Shown here in pieces: positions 1 to 6,060 of a stretch of 19,574 nt of DNA. The stretch's first letter is position 1, and each line of letters begins with the position of its first letter. The position numbers and the translations under genes are program-made. The notes beneath the pieces were generated by a model that saw only the letters and a list, made by a program, of their open reading frames with translations, searched no databases and was not told the DNA's origin. The stretch lies in contig JAQSCR010000330.1 of NCBI GenBank assembly GCA_029945495.1, positions 11,692-31,265 of the forward strand, read 5' to 3'. Source of the DNA: Pseudolabrys sp. Lineage in GTDB: Bacteria; Pseudomonadota; Alphaproteobacteria; Rhizobiales; Xanthobacteraceae.

Positions 1-82
1 CCTCGACCTCGGCGACCGCGCGCCGGCGCGCCTGGGCGCTGTCGGCGATCGGCTGGGTGACGAAAATCCGAGGGCGGCTCAT
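1..82 (-). CDS. D-2-hydroxyacid dehydrogenase, N-terminal fragment (cut by window edge)
   Basis: The minus strand from position 82 opens a frame of 27 codons that runs off the window. It reads MSRPRIFVTQPIADSAQARR and then RAVAEVE. The pattern of a short basic start, the strand IFVTQPI and a helix of the type DSAxARxRAxAEVE is typical of the first beta-alpha unit of D-2-hydroxyacid dehydrogenases such as glyoxylate/hydroxypyruvate reductases. The ATG overlaps the stop of the upstream flavin oxidoreductase gene in an ATGA, so the two are probably translationally coupled in one operon. Only the N-terminus is visible. The Rossmann fold and catalytic Arg/Glu/His lie outside the window, so the family call rests on a short stretch and the substrate is unknown. 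Confidence 0.6.
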   Translation of the reverse strand, partial: MSRPRIFVTQPIADSAQARRRAVAEVE

Positions 83-1179
83 GCCGGCGTCTTTGCCTTG
101 ATCGCGGCGTTGACCTTGGGCAGGACCTTCTCGGCCAGCAGCACCATCGAGCGGCGGCCGAGCTCGCGGTCTTTCCAGTCCTTGCCGGCGTACAGCAGCG
201 TGCCGAAATCGCCGACCGTGTCGCGATATTTCAGCAGTTCGTCGGCGACCTTGTCGGGCGTGCCGTAAGTGATGAGCGCGTCGCAGATATTGTCGAGCGT
301 CACCTCGTCGTCCGGCTGGTCGCGGTGGGTCTTGAACAGCTCGATGCGGCCGTTCATTTTCAGCTTGGTGAAAAGCTGGCTGTAATAATAGCGGTACGGC
401 CCGTTCGGATCGGTGGCATAGGCCTTGGCGGTCTTCTCGTCGTCGGCGACAAAAATGCTGCGCGCGACGCGCCAGTTTTCCGGCAGCGCCGGCCGGCCGA
501 CGCGCTCACAGCCTTCGACATATTTCGGCCAATGGCTCTTCACCCATTGCGGCATCAGGAAGTTGGCCGAGATCGGCTCCCAGCCGCGCGCGGCGGCTTC
601 GGTTACGCCCTTGGAGAACGGCGCCACCGCGGTGACGACGATCGGCGGATGCGGCCGCTGCAGCGGCTTGGCGATATAGCCCTGGCCGAGATCGGGCAGG
701 AACTGACGCTCGACGCTGATGTTCCAGTATTTGCCCTTGAGATTATAGGGCGGATCGTTGGCCCAGATCGCCAGCACCTGATTGATGCCCTCGAGGAACA
801 TCTCGTTGCGGTTGGCGTCGAGGTTGCCGAATACCTCGGCGTCCGACAGCAGGCCGCCGGGGCTGATGCCGAAGATGAAGCGGCCGTCGAGCATGTGATC
901 GAGCATCGCGATCTGCGAGGCGACCGCCGCCGGATGCGTGTTCGGCATATTGATGGTGCCGGTGCCGAGCTTGATCTGCTTGGTGGCGTGCACCAAGGTC
1001 GCCAGAAAAATGGCGCAGGACGTGATGTTCTCGGCGCGGTCGGTGACGTGCTCGCCGCACAGCGCCTCGGAGAAGCCGAGCTCGTCGGCGAGAATGAAAG
1101 CCTCACGATCCTCGCGCAGCGACTGGCGCCAGTCCTTGGCGAGCGGATGGATGGGCATGGTGAAGAAACCGAGCTTCAT
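79..1179 (-). CDS. LLM class flavin-dependent oxidoreductase (luciferase-like monooxygenase)
   Basis: This 366-residue protein belongs to the bacterial luciferase/alkanal monooxygenase TIM-barrel superfamily. Such enzymes use reduced FMN or F420 to oxidise small organic molecules. The N-terminus MKLGFFTMPIHP, the EHVTD segment (residues 43-47), the strand IKLGTGTINMPNTHP (69-83) and LDHMLDGRFIFGISPGG (93-109) are family hallmarks, and the length is normal. The frame stays open up to 1224, but I start at 1179: AAGGA lies about 10 bases upstream and family alignment begins at MKLGFF. It shares an ATGA overlap with the downstream hydroxyacid dehydrogenase. An FMN reductase partner is not visible. 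The substrate cannot be inferred; limonene- or alkane-type monooxygenation are only family-level possibilities. Confidence 0.9.
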   Translation of the reverse strand: MKLGFFTMPIHPLAKDWRQSLREDREAFILADELGFSEALCGEHVTDRAENITSCAIFLATLVHATKQIKLGTGTINMPNTHPAAVASQIAMLDHMLDGRFIFGISPGGLLSDAEVFGNLDANRNEMFLEGINQVLAIWANDPPYNLKGKYWNISVERQFLPDLGQGYIAKPLQRPHPPIVVTAVAPFSKGVTEAAARGWEPISANFLMPQWVKSHWPKYVEGCERVGRPALPENWRVARSIFVADDEKTAKAYATDPNGPYRYYYSQLFTKLKMNGRIELFKTHRDQPDDEVTLDNICDALITYGTPDKVADELLKYRDTVGDFGTLLYAGKDWKDRELGRRSMVLLAEKVLPKVNAAIKAKTPA

Positions 1180-1204
1180 CGCAATATCATCCTTAGAGCT
1201 TGTT

Positions 1205-1234
1205 TTCACAGGGCCAAATGTCACCCGAAGTCAA
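1205..1234 (-). promoter_or_regulatory. Possible sigma-70-type promoter for the flavin oxidoreductase operon
   Basis: On the minus strand, TTGACT (1234-1229) is followed after 18 bases by TGTGAA (1210-1205), about 26 bases before the start codon at 1179. The -35 is close to consensus but the -10 is poor. The call is inference from position and sequence, in a 210-base gap between divergent genes. Confidence 0.25.
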
Positions 1235-1389
1235 AAAACAGCCTAGGACATGATGCGCGTCGGCGTAAAGCCGCCCACTGCGTGGGCCGATCCCATGCAT
1301 CGTCACGGCGCGCCGCGCTGGATTTCATCAACGCGGCCAGTTAGGGCTACCGCATCATCGCAAGCATGACAGGTTTTACGGAGCGGCGC

Positions 1390-2754
1390 GTGACTCGTTT
1401 ACTGATCAAGGGCGGCGCGATCGTGTCGATGGACGCGACGGTCAAGGATTTGCCGCGCGGCGATGTGCTGGTGGAGAACGGCCGCATCGCCGCGATTGAG
1501 CCGACGCTTGCCGCCGACAACGCCGAGACCATCGATGCCGCCGGCATGATCGTGCTGCCCGGGCTGATCAACGCGCATGTCCATACTTGGCAGAGCGCGC
1601 TGCGCGGCATTGCCGGCGACTGGACGGTGGCCAAATATATGCAGGCGATGCACGGCGGGTTGGCCGGACACTTTCGGCCCGACGATGTGCATATCGCCAA
1701 CCTGATGGGCGCGCTCAATGCGCTTAACAGCGGCACGACAACCCTGGTCGACTGGTGCCACGTCAACCGCACGCCGGCGCACACCGACGCGGCCATCGAA
1801 GGCCTGGCCGCTTCCGGCGCGCGCGCACTGTTCCTGCACGGCTCGCCGAAGCCTGATGCGAAGCCGGGGCAGAAGCACTACAGCGAAATTCCGATGCCGC
1901 GCGCCGAGATCGAGCGGCTGCGCAAAGGCCGCTTCGCCGGCCATGACGGCCTGGTCACGCTCGGCCTTGCCATTCTCGGGCCGAGCTATTCGACGCGCGA
2001 GGTGACTTTGTCCGATGTGCGGCTGGCACGCGAATTCGGCCTGATCGCCAGCATGCATGTCGGCGGCGGCATCATGATGCAGCCGGATGGCTTCCAGCGT
2101 CTGCTCGACGACGGGCTGGTGGCCGAGAATTTCAACATCGTGCACGGCAACGACATGCAGCCCGAGCTGATCCGCGCACTGGCCGGCCAAGGCGCGCAGT
2201 TCACCTCGACCGCCGAGATCGAATTGCAGATGGGCTACGGCGATCCGCTCACCGGCGTGCTGCAGGCCTGTGGTGCGCCGATGTCGATCGGCTCGGACGT
2301 CGAGCCGGCGTCGCGCGGCGACATGTTCAGCGCCATGCGCACGACTTTGCAGCACGAGCGGCATCGCCGCACGCTTGAGATCCTTGCCGAGACCGGCAGC
2401 CGGCCGCTGGACATGCCGGTGACCTGCCGGCAGGCGCTGGAATGGGCCACCATCAACGGCGCCAAGATGGCCGGGCTCGACTCGCAGGTCGGTTCGCTGA
2501 CGCCGGGCAAACAGGCCGACATCGTGCTGCTGCGTGCCGACGATCTCGCCCTATTCCCGGTCACCGATCGGGTGGCCTCAGTGGTAATGCAGGGCGGCGT
2601 CGCCAATGTCGACACCGTGCTGGTCGCCGGCCGCATCGTGAAACGCAATGGCCGGCTGCTCTACGGCGCGCTTCTCGAAAAGAAGACCGCGCTGCGCCAA
2701 TCGGGCGAGCGCATCCTTACCGACTTCGGCATTCTGCCGCGCGAGGCGGCGTAA
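1390..2754 (+). CDS. Metal-dependent amidohydrolase of the TRZ/ATZ (cytosine/guanine deaminase-like) family
   Basis: A protein of 454 residues with the amidohydrolase layout: an N-terminal beta-sandwich strand pair, a TIM barrel with metal ligands, and a C-terminal return to the sandwich (GSLTPGKQADIVLLRADD). Visible ligands in this numbering are HVH (63-65) in GLINAHVHTWQ, H223 in SMHVGGG, H252 in NIVHGND and D303 in GSDVEP. Relatives hydrolyse C-N or C-Cl bonds of ring compounds or deaminate nucleoside derivatives. The position after H223 that usually reads HxxE is HVGGG here, so the catalytic glutamate is missing. I choose GTG 1390 because GGAG stands 6 bases upstream; the ATG at 1366 in the same frame has no such site. 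The gene is single and divergent from the flavin oxidoreductase. The substrate is unknown. Confidence 0.88.
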   Translation: MTRLLIKGGAIVSMDATVKDLPRGDVLVENGRIAAIEPTLAADNAETIDAAGMIVLPGLINAHVHTWQSALRGIAGDWTVAKYMQAMHGGLAGHFRPDDVHIANLMGALNALNSGTTTLVDWCHVNRTPAHTDAAIEGLAASGARALFLHGSPKPDAKPGQKHYSEIPMPRAEIERLRKGRFAGHDGLVTLGLAILGPSYSTREVTLSDVRLAREFGLIASMHVGGGIMMQPDGFQRLLDDGLVAENFNIVHGNDMQPELIRALAGQGAQFTSTAEIELQMGYGDPLTGVLQACGAPMSIGSDVEPASRGDMFSAMRTTLQHERHRRTLEILAETGSRPLDMPVTCRQALEWATINGAKMAGLDSQVGSLTPGKQADIVLLRADDLALFPVTDRVASVVMQGGVANVDTVLVAGRIVKRNGRLLYGALLEKKTALRQSGERILTDFGILPREAA

Positions 2755-2757
2755 CGG

Positions 2758-3408
2758 TCAAGCCGCCGCCGGCGCGCCCGGCTGCCTGAGCGGATGCGCG
2801 CGCGCGAAGGCATCGATCTTGGCGCAGGCGGCGGCAATCCGATTGACCGTCGGATAAGGCGCCAGATCCACTTTAAAGAAATTGGCTCCGGCCACCTGGC
2901 TGGCCAAGCAGATATCGGCGATCGTGATCTGCTCGCCCTGGCAATAGGTGCCGGTGTCCTTCTCGGTGGCGAGATGTTCTTCCAGCCCCGACAGCGCGGC
3001 CTGATGCCAATGCTGCGCCCATTTGGCGATGCCGGCCTCGTCGACCTTGAACTCAGCGCCGAGATATTCGCGCACGCGCGGCACGATCAACGGATGCGAG
3101 TCGGCGGCGACGATCTGCGCCAGCCCGCGCACGCGGGCGCGCGCCTTCGGATCCGACGGTAGCAACGGCGGCTTCGGCTTAATTTCGTCGAGATATTCGA
3201 TGATCGCCAGTGACTCGAATAAAGCCGGCCCGTCGCCGTCGACCAGGGCCGGCAGCGCCATCATCGGATTGACCTCGCGGAATTTCGGGTCGCGCTGATG
3301 GCCCTTCATCAGATTGACCTCGATCACCTCCGGCTCGAGGCCCTTGAGATTGAGCGCGATGCGCACGCGATAGGTCGCCAGCGACCGCCAGAACGAAAAC
3401 AGCTTCAT
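2758..3408 (-). CDS. Glutathione S-transferase, zeta-class/maleylacetoacetate isomerase-like
   Basis: A 216-residue cytosolic GST: an N-terminal thioredoxin-like domain (about residues 1-80) with NPMMALPALVDGDGPALFES, where E65-S66 bind the gamma-glutamyl part of glutathione, then an all-helical domain with the ITIADICLASQ N-capping segment. The stretch SFWRSLATYRVRIALNLKG (5-23) closely follows the zeta-class signature. That signature normally reads SSC at the active site, whereas this protein reads SLA, so the second serine and the cysteine are lost. True maleylacetoacetate isomerase activity is therefore uncertain. ATG 3408 is chosen over 3423 because GGGAGGGG lies just before it. It is the last gene of the minus-strand operon, 17 bases after the GlcG-like gene, and it ends 3 bases from the stop of the convergent amidohydrolase. 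Confidence 0.88.
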   Translation of the reverse strand: MKLFSFWRSLATYRVRIALNLKGLEPEVIEVNLMKGHQRDPKFREVNPMMALPALVDGDGPALFESLAIIEYLDEIKPKPPLLPSDPKARARVRGLAQIVAADSHPLIVPRVREYLGAEFKVDEAGIAKWAQHWHQAALSGLEEHLATEKDTGTYCQGEQITIADICLASQVAGANFFKVDLAPYPTVNRIAAACAKIDAFARAHPLRQPGAPAAA

Positions 3409-3425
3409 CGCCGCCCCTCCCACAT

Positions 3426-3866
3426 TTACTTCTTGCTGCCGCCCGGATCGGCCTTCAGTCCGGCCGCTTCGATGCCGGCGACAGCGATGATCTCGTCATT
3501 GTCGCCGGTGTCGCCGGAAATACCGACGGCGCCGACGATCACATTCGCGGCATCGCGGATCAGCACGCCGCCCGGGTTGGGCACCAGCCGGCCGCCACTC
3601 GCCGCCTCGACCGCGGCGAAGAAATTCGGGTTCTGCGCCGCGCGCTCCATGCTGGTGCGCGAGCCCCAGCCCATGCCGAGCGCGCCATAGGCTTTGCCGA
3701 CGGCGATCTGGTAACGGATGATGCCTGAGCCGTCCTCGCGTTTGGCGCAGACGAGATGGCCGCCGGCATCCAGCACCACGATGGTCTGCGGCATTTGTTT
3801 CTGGTCGCGCGCCGCCTTCAGCGCGGTGTCGACGATGGTGGAAGCTTGAGCGAGCGTGAGAGACAT
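3426..3866 (-). CDS. GlcG/HbpS family protein (DUF336)
   Basis: This 146-residue protein shows the conserved core of the GlcG/HbpS family: an N-terminal helix (SLTLAQASTIVDTALKAA), the hairpin TIVVLDAGGHLVCAKRED (28-45), and near the end PGGVLIRD...VIVGAVGISGDTGDNDE. Family members include a haem-binding sensor component (HbpS) and the uncharacterised glycolate-operon protein GlcG, and they often lie in catabolic operons beside dehydrogenases, as here. There is no signal peptide, so it should be cytoplasmic, unlike secreted HbpS. GGAG lies 5 bases before ATG 3866. The same frame is open far upstream, but that part is the shadow of the neighbouring dehydrogenase. It sits between the HIBADH-like and GST genes in one operon. 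Its function is unknown and is probably auxiliary. Confidence 0.85.
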   Translation of the reverse strand: MSLTLAQASTIVDTALKAARDQKQMPQTIVVLDAGGHLVCAKREDGSGIIRYQIAVGKAYGALGMGWGSRTSMERAAQNPNFFAAVEAASGGRLVPNPGGVLIRDAANVIVGAVGISGDTGDNDEIIAVAGIEAAGLKADPGGSKK

Positions 3867-3907
3867 GGCGGCTCCAATCTTTGAAAAAAATATCGGACGA
3901 TGAACGA

Positions 3908-4795
3908 TCAGGATTTCTTGCGGGCGGACCAATAGACCGACAGGCTGGCGCCATCGCCGCCGCCCTGCCCGTGTTGCGCGGCATCCTCGAAGCCGGCGAG
4001 CGCGGCCTTGGTCGCAATCATGTCGGCGCCAAGCGCGGTGCCGGCCTCGACCATGGTGCGCAGGTCCTTCAGGCCGTTGGCGATGCTGAACGTCGTCGGC
4101 CCCGGATCGCGGCCCTCCAGCATGGCGACCATCATCTCGGCGCGCGTCTTCAGCGCGTTGTTGGCGCCGTTGCTCTCGACGAACAGATCGAGCAGACGCT
4201 TCGGCTCCCAGCCGACCTGGCGCGCCAGCGCGAAGGCTTCGCCATAGGCCTGCCACGCCACCATCAGCGGCAGATTGATCGCCAGCTTCATCGCCGCGCC
4301 GGTGCCGACCGGTCCGCAATGCTCGACCTTGCGGCACAGCTGTTCGAGGATCGGCCGCGCGCGCTCGGCATCGGCCGGTTCGGCACCCATCAGGCCGAGC
4401 AGCTTGCCCTGCCGCGCCGGCCCGGTTGAGCCCCCGACCGGACATTCGACAAAAGCGGCGCCCTTGGCGCGCACCTTGGGCGCAAGCTCGGTCTCGACCT
4501 TCGGCGCCACCGTGCTCATCTCGATGAACAACTTGTCTTTCACATTGCCAAACAACAGACCGTTCGGCCCGTTATAGACGGCATCAATTGCCGCGCCATC
4601 GGTGAGAATGGTAATTACGGCTTCGACCGCATCGGCCAGCGCAGCCGGGCTCGCCACCACCTTGGCGCCAGCCGCCGCCAGCGGCTTGGTCTTGTCCACA
4701 TTGCGATTCCAGACCGTGACCTGATGGCCGACTTCCAACAGCCGCGCCGCGATATTGGCACCCATGGCGCCGAGACCCGCTACACCGATCCGCAT
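3908..4795 (-). CDS. NAD(P)-dependent beta-hydroxyacid dehydrogenase (3-hydroxyisobutyrate dehydrogenase family), copy 1
   Basis: A 295-residue member of the 3-hydroxyisobutyrate/tartronate semialdehyde reductase family, which oxidises beta-hydroxyacids with NAD(P)+. It has the Rossmann motif GLGAMG (residues 7-12), the strand VTVWNRN (27-32), the substrate loop ECPVGGSTGPARQGK (117-131) and the catalytic segment GPVGTGAAMKLAIN with K170 and N174. VWNR at the end of beta-2, with arginine after the asparagine, is often seen with NADP(H) preference. Length is normal. GGGAG precedes ATG 4795. It is the first gene of the minus-strand operon, followed by the GlcG-like gene (41-base gap) and the GST. 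It diverges from a second gene of the same family. The substrate is not determinable. Confidence 0.92.
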   Translation of the reverse strand: MRIGVAGLGAMGANIAARLLEVGHQVTVWNRNVDKTKPLAAAGAKVVASPAALADAVEAVITILTDGAAIDAVYNGPNGLLFGNVKDKLFIEMSTVAPKVETELAPKVRAKGAAFVECPVGGSTGPARQGKLLGLMGAEPADAERARPILEQLCRKVEHCGPVGTGAAMKLAINLPLMVAWQAYGEAFALARQVGWEPKRLLDLFVESNGANNALKTRAEMMVAMLEGRDPGPTTFSIANGLKDLRTMVEAGTALGADMIATKAALAGFEDAAQHGQGGGDGASLSVYWSARKKS

Positions 4796-4844
4796 GTCTT
4801 CTCCCTTGAGTTCTTTGCCGGCGACGATAGGCGATCACGGCATA

Positions 4845-4912
4845 GCTTGGAAGAAGGATTGGCTTGAAAGAAGGATTGGCTTGAAAGTCGGATTGGCTTG
4901 AAAGATGCATCG
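4845..4912. repeat. Four tandem imperfect 17-base repeats in a divergent intergenic region
   Basis: Four head-to-tail units, each starting GCTTG, lie at 4845-4861, 4862-4878, 4879-4895 and 4896-4912. Unit 2 reads GCTTGAAAGAAGGATTG. Unit 1 differs from it by one base, unit 3 by two, and unit 4 by several bases in its second half. The block occupies much of the 220-base gap between the start codons of the two divergent HIBADH-family genes. It could be a decayed minisatellite or an array of binding sites; 17 bases is about 1.6 helical turns. Confidence 0.9.
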
Positions 4913-5015
4913 CGGCCCGGACCCCACTCGACAGGTCCGGGTGCGACCAATTAAGGAGAACACATCAAGACGCGCGCATTGTTCGGTGACAATGACGGCA
5001 TGGGGAGACGCATCG

Positions 5016-5927
5016 ATGGCTGCGGCAAAGAAGAGCAAAGGCACGGTCGGCGTGATCGGCCTCGGCATCATGGGCGGCTCTTTCGCCCGCAACCTGGTCA
5101 AGGCCGGCTGGCGCGTCGTCGGCTATGACCTCAGCGCCGCGCGCCGCCGCGAAGCGCAAGCCGCCGGCGTCGAGATCGCGGCAAGCCCGGCCGATGTCGC
5201 CGCCAAGGCGCCGACGGTGCTGACCAGCCTGCCGAAGCCGCAGGCGTTGATGGAGGTCGCGCGCGCGCTCGCCGCCGCCAAACTGAAGAACAAGCTCATC
5301 GTCGAGATGAGTACCTTCACCATCGCCGACAAGGAGAAGGCACAGAAGGTTTTGGCCAAGGCCGGCCACACCATGCTCGACACCCCGGTCAGCGGCACCG
5401 GCGCGCAGGCGCGCAGCGGCGATCTGGTGTTCTACGCCAGCGGCAATCCGGCGATCATCAAGAATCTCAAGCCGATGTTCGAAGCCTTCGGCCGCCATGT
5501 CTATGACGTCGGCGCCTTCGGCAATGGCAGCAAGATGAAATACGTCGCCAATCTGCTGGTGGCGATCAACAACGTCGCCAGCGCCGAGGCCATGGTGCTC
5601 GGAATGAAGTCCGGTCTGCCGCCGCAGGCAATCTTCGATCTGGTGCGAGCCGGCGCCGGCAATTCGCGCGTGTTCGAGCTGCGCGCGCCGATGATGGTGA
5701 AGGGCAATTACAACGACGTCACCATGAAGATCGACGTCTGGGACAAGGACATGCAGGTGATTGGCGACTACGCCCGCAAGATCAAGGTGCCGACGCCGAT
5801 GTTTGACGCCTCGAAACCGATCTACCTAAAGGCGATGAAGAGCGGATTGGGCGCCAAGGATACCGCCGCGGTCTGCGCCGTGTTGGAGAAGATGGCGAAA
5901 TTCAAGCGCGGCAAAAGCAAGAAGTAG
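5016..5927 (+). CDS. NAD(P)-dependent beta-hydroxyacid dehydrogenase (3-hydroxyisobutyrate dehydrogenase family), copy 2
   Basis: A 303-residue enzyme of the same family as the divergent gene, but clearly diverged from it. Seen are the Rossmann motif GLGIMG (15-20), VVGYDLS after beta-2 (34-40), the substrate loop DTPVSGTGAQARSGD (122-136) and the catalytic segment GAFGNGSKMKYVAN with K175 and N179. The YDLS after beta-2 carries an acidic residue, which would favour NAD(H), whereas copy 1 has VWNR. The C-terminus is lysine-rich. The frame is open from 4905, but ATG 5016 has GGGGAG 8 bases upstream and gives the normal N-terminus MAAAKKSKGTVGVIG; ATG 4992 is an alternative. It appears to be a single-gene unit, closed downstream by a palindromic repeat. 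Confidence 0.9.
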   Translation: MAAAKKSKGTVGVIGLGIMGGSFARNLVKAGWRVVGYDLSAARRREAQAAGVEIAASPADVAAKAPTVLTSLPKPQALMEVARALAAAKLKNKLIVEMSTFTIADKEKAQKVLAKAGHTMLDTPVSGTGAQARSGDLVFYASGNPAIIKNLKPMFEAFGRHVYDVGAFGNGSKMKYVANLLVAINNVASAEAMVLGMKSGLPPQAIFDLVRAGAGNSRVFELRAPMMVKGNYNDVTMKIDVWDKDMQVIGDYARKIKVPTPMFDASKPIYLKAMKSGLGAKDTAAVCAVLEKMAKFKRGKSKK

Positions 5928-5951
5928 AAGCGCTCGCGTTCTATCAACCGC

Positions 5952-6041
5952 CGTCATGCCCGGCCTTGTGCCGGGCATCCACGTCTTGCAAACTCCCGCG
6001 TAACAAAGTCGTGGATGGCCGGGACAAGCCCGGCCATGACG
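5952..6041. repeat. Palindromic intergenic repeat (REP-like), copy 1
   Basis: Two near-complementary arms of about 37 bases face each other: one begins CGTCATGCCCGGCC, the other ends GGCCATGACG. Each arm holds its own smaller hairpin, for example GCCCGGCCTTGTGCCGGGC. Repeats of this kind are common between genes of Bradyrhizobium-like genomes. It sits between the HIBADH-family gene and the hydrolase gene, whose ribosome binding site starts just after it. It may fold in the transcript and act as a transcription end or mRNA stabiliser. Confidence 0.85.
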
Positions 6042-6060
6042 CGATCACGGGAGAAGACCG

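Noticed and set aside
325..1344. 339-codon plus-strand open frame
   Set aside because: It is antisense to the flavin oxidoreductase, which has clear family motifs; the plus-strand translation is Arg/Ala/Gly-rich without recognisable motifs.
3867..4445. N-terminal extension of the GlcG-like frame, or a fusion protein
   Set aside because: The extension is a shifted-frame shadow of the HIBADH-family gene, and a good ribosome site supports the start at 3866.
4845..4912. CRISPR array
   Set aside because: The 17-base units are directly adjacent with no spacers, so this is a tandem repeat.
4905..5015. Upstream start for the second HIBADH-family gene, with 37 extra residues
   Set aside because: ATG 4905 lies in the last repeat unit without a ribosome site and its residues do not fit the family; ATG 5016 has GGGGAG at 8 bases.
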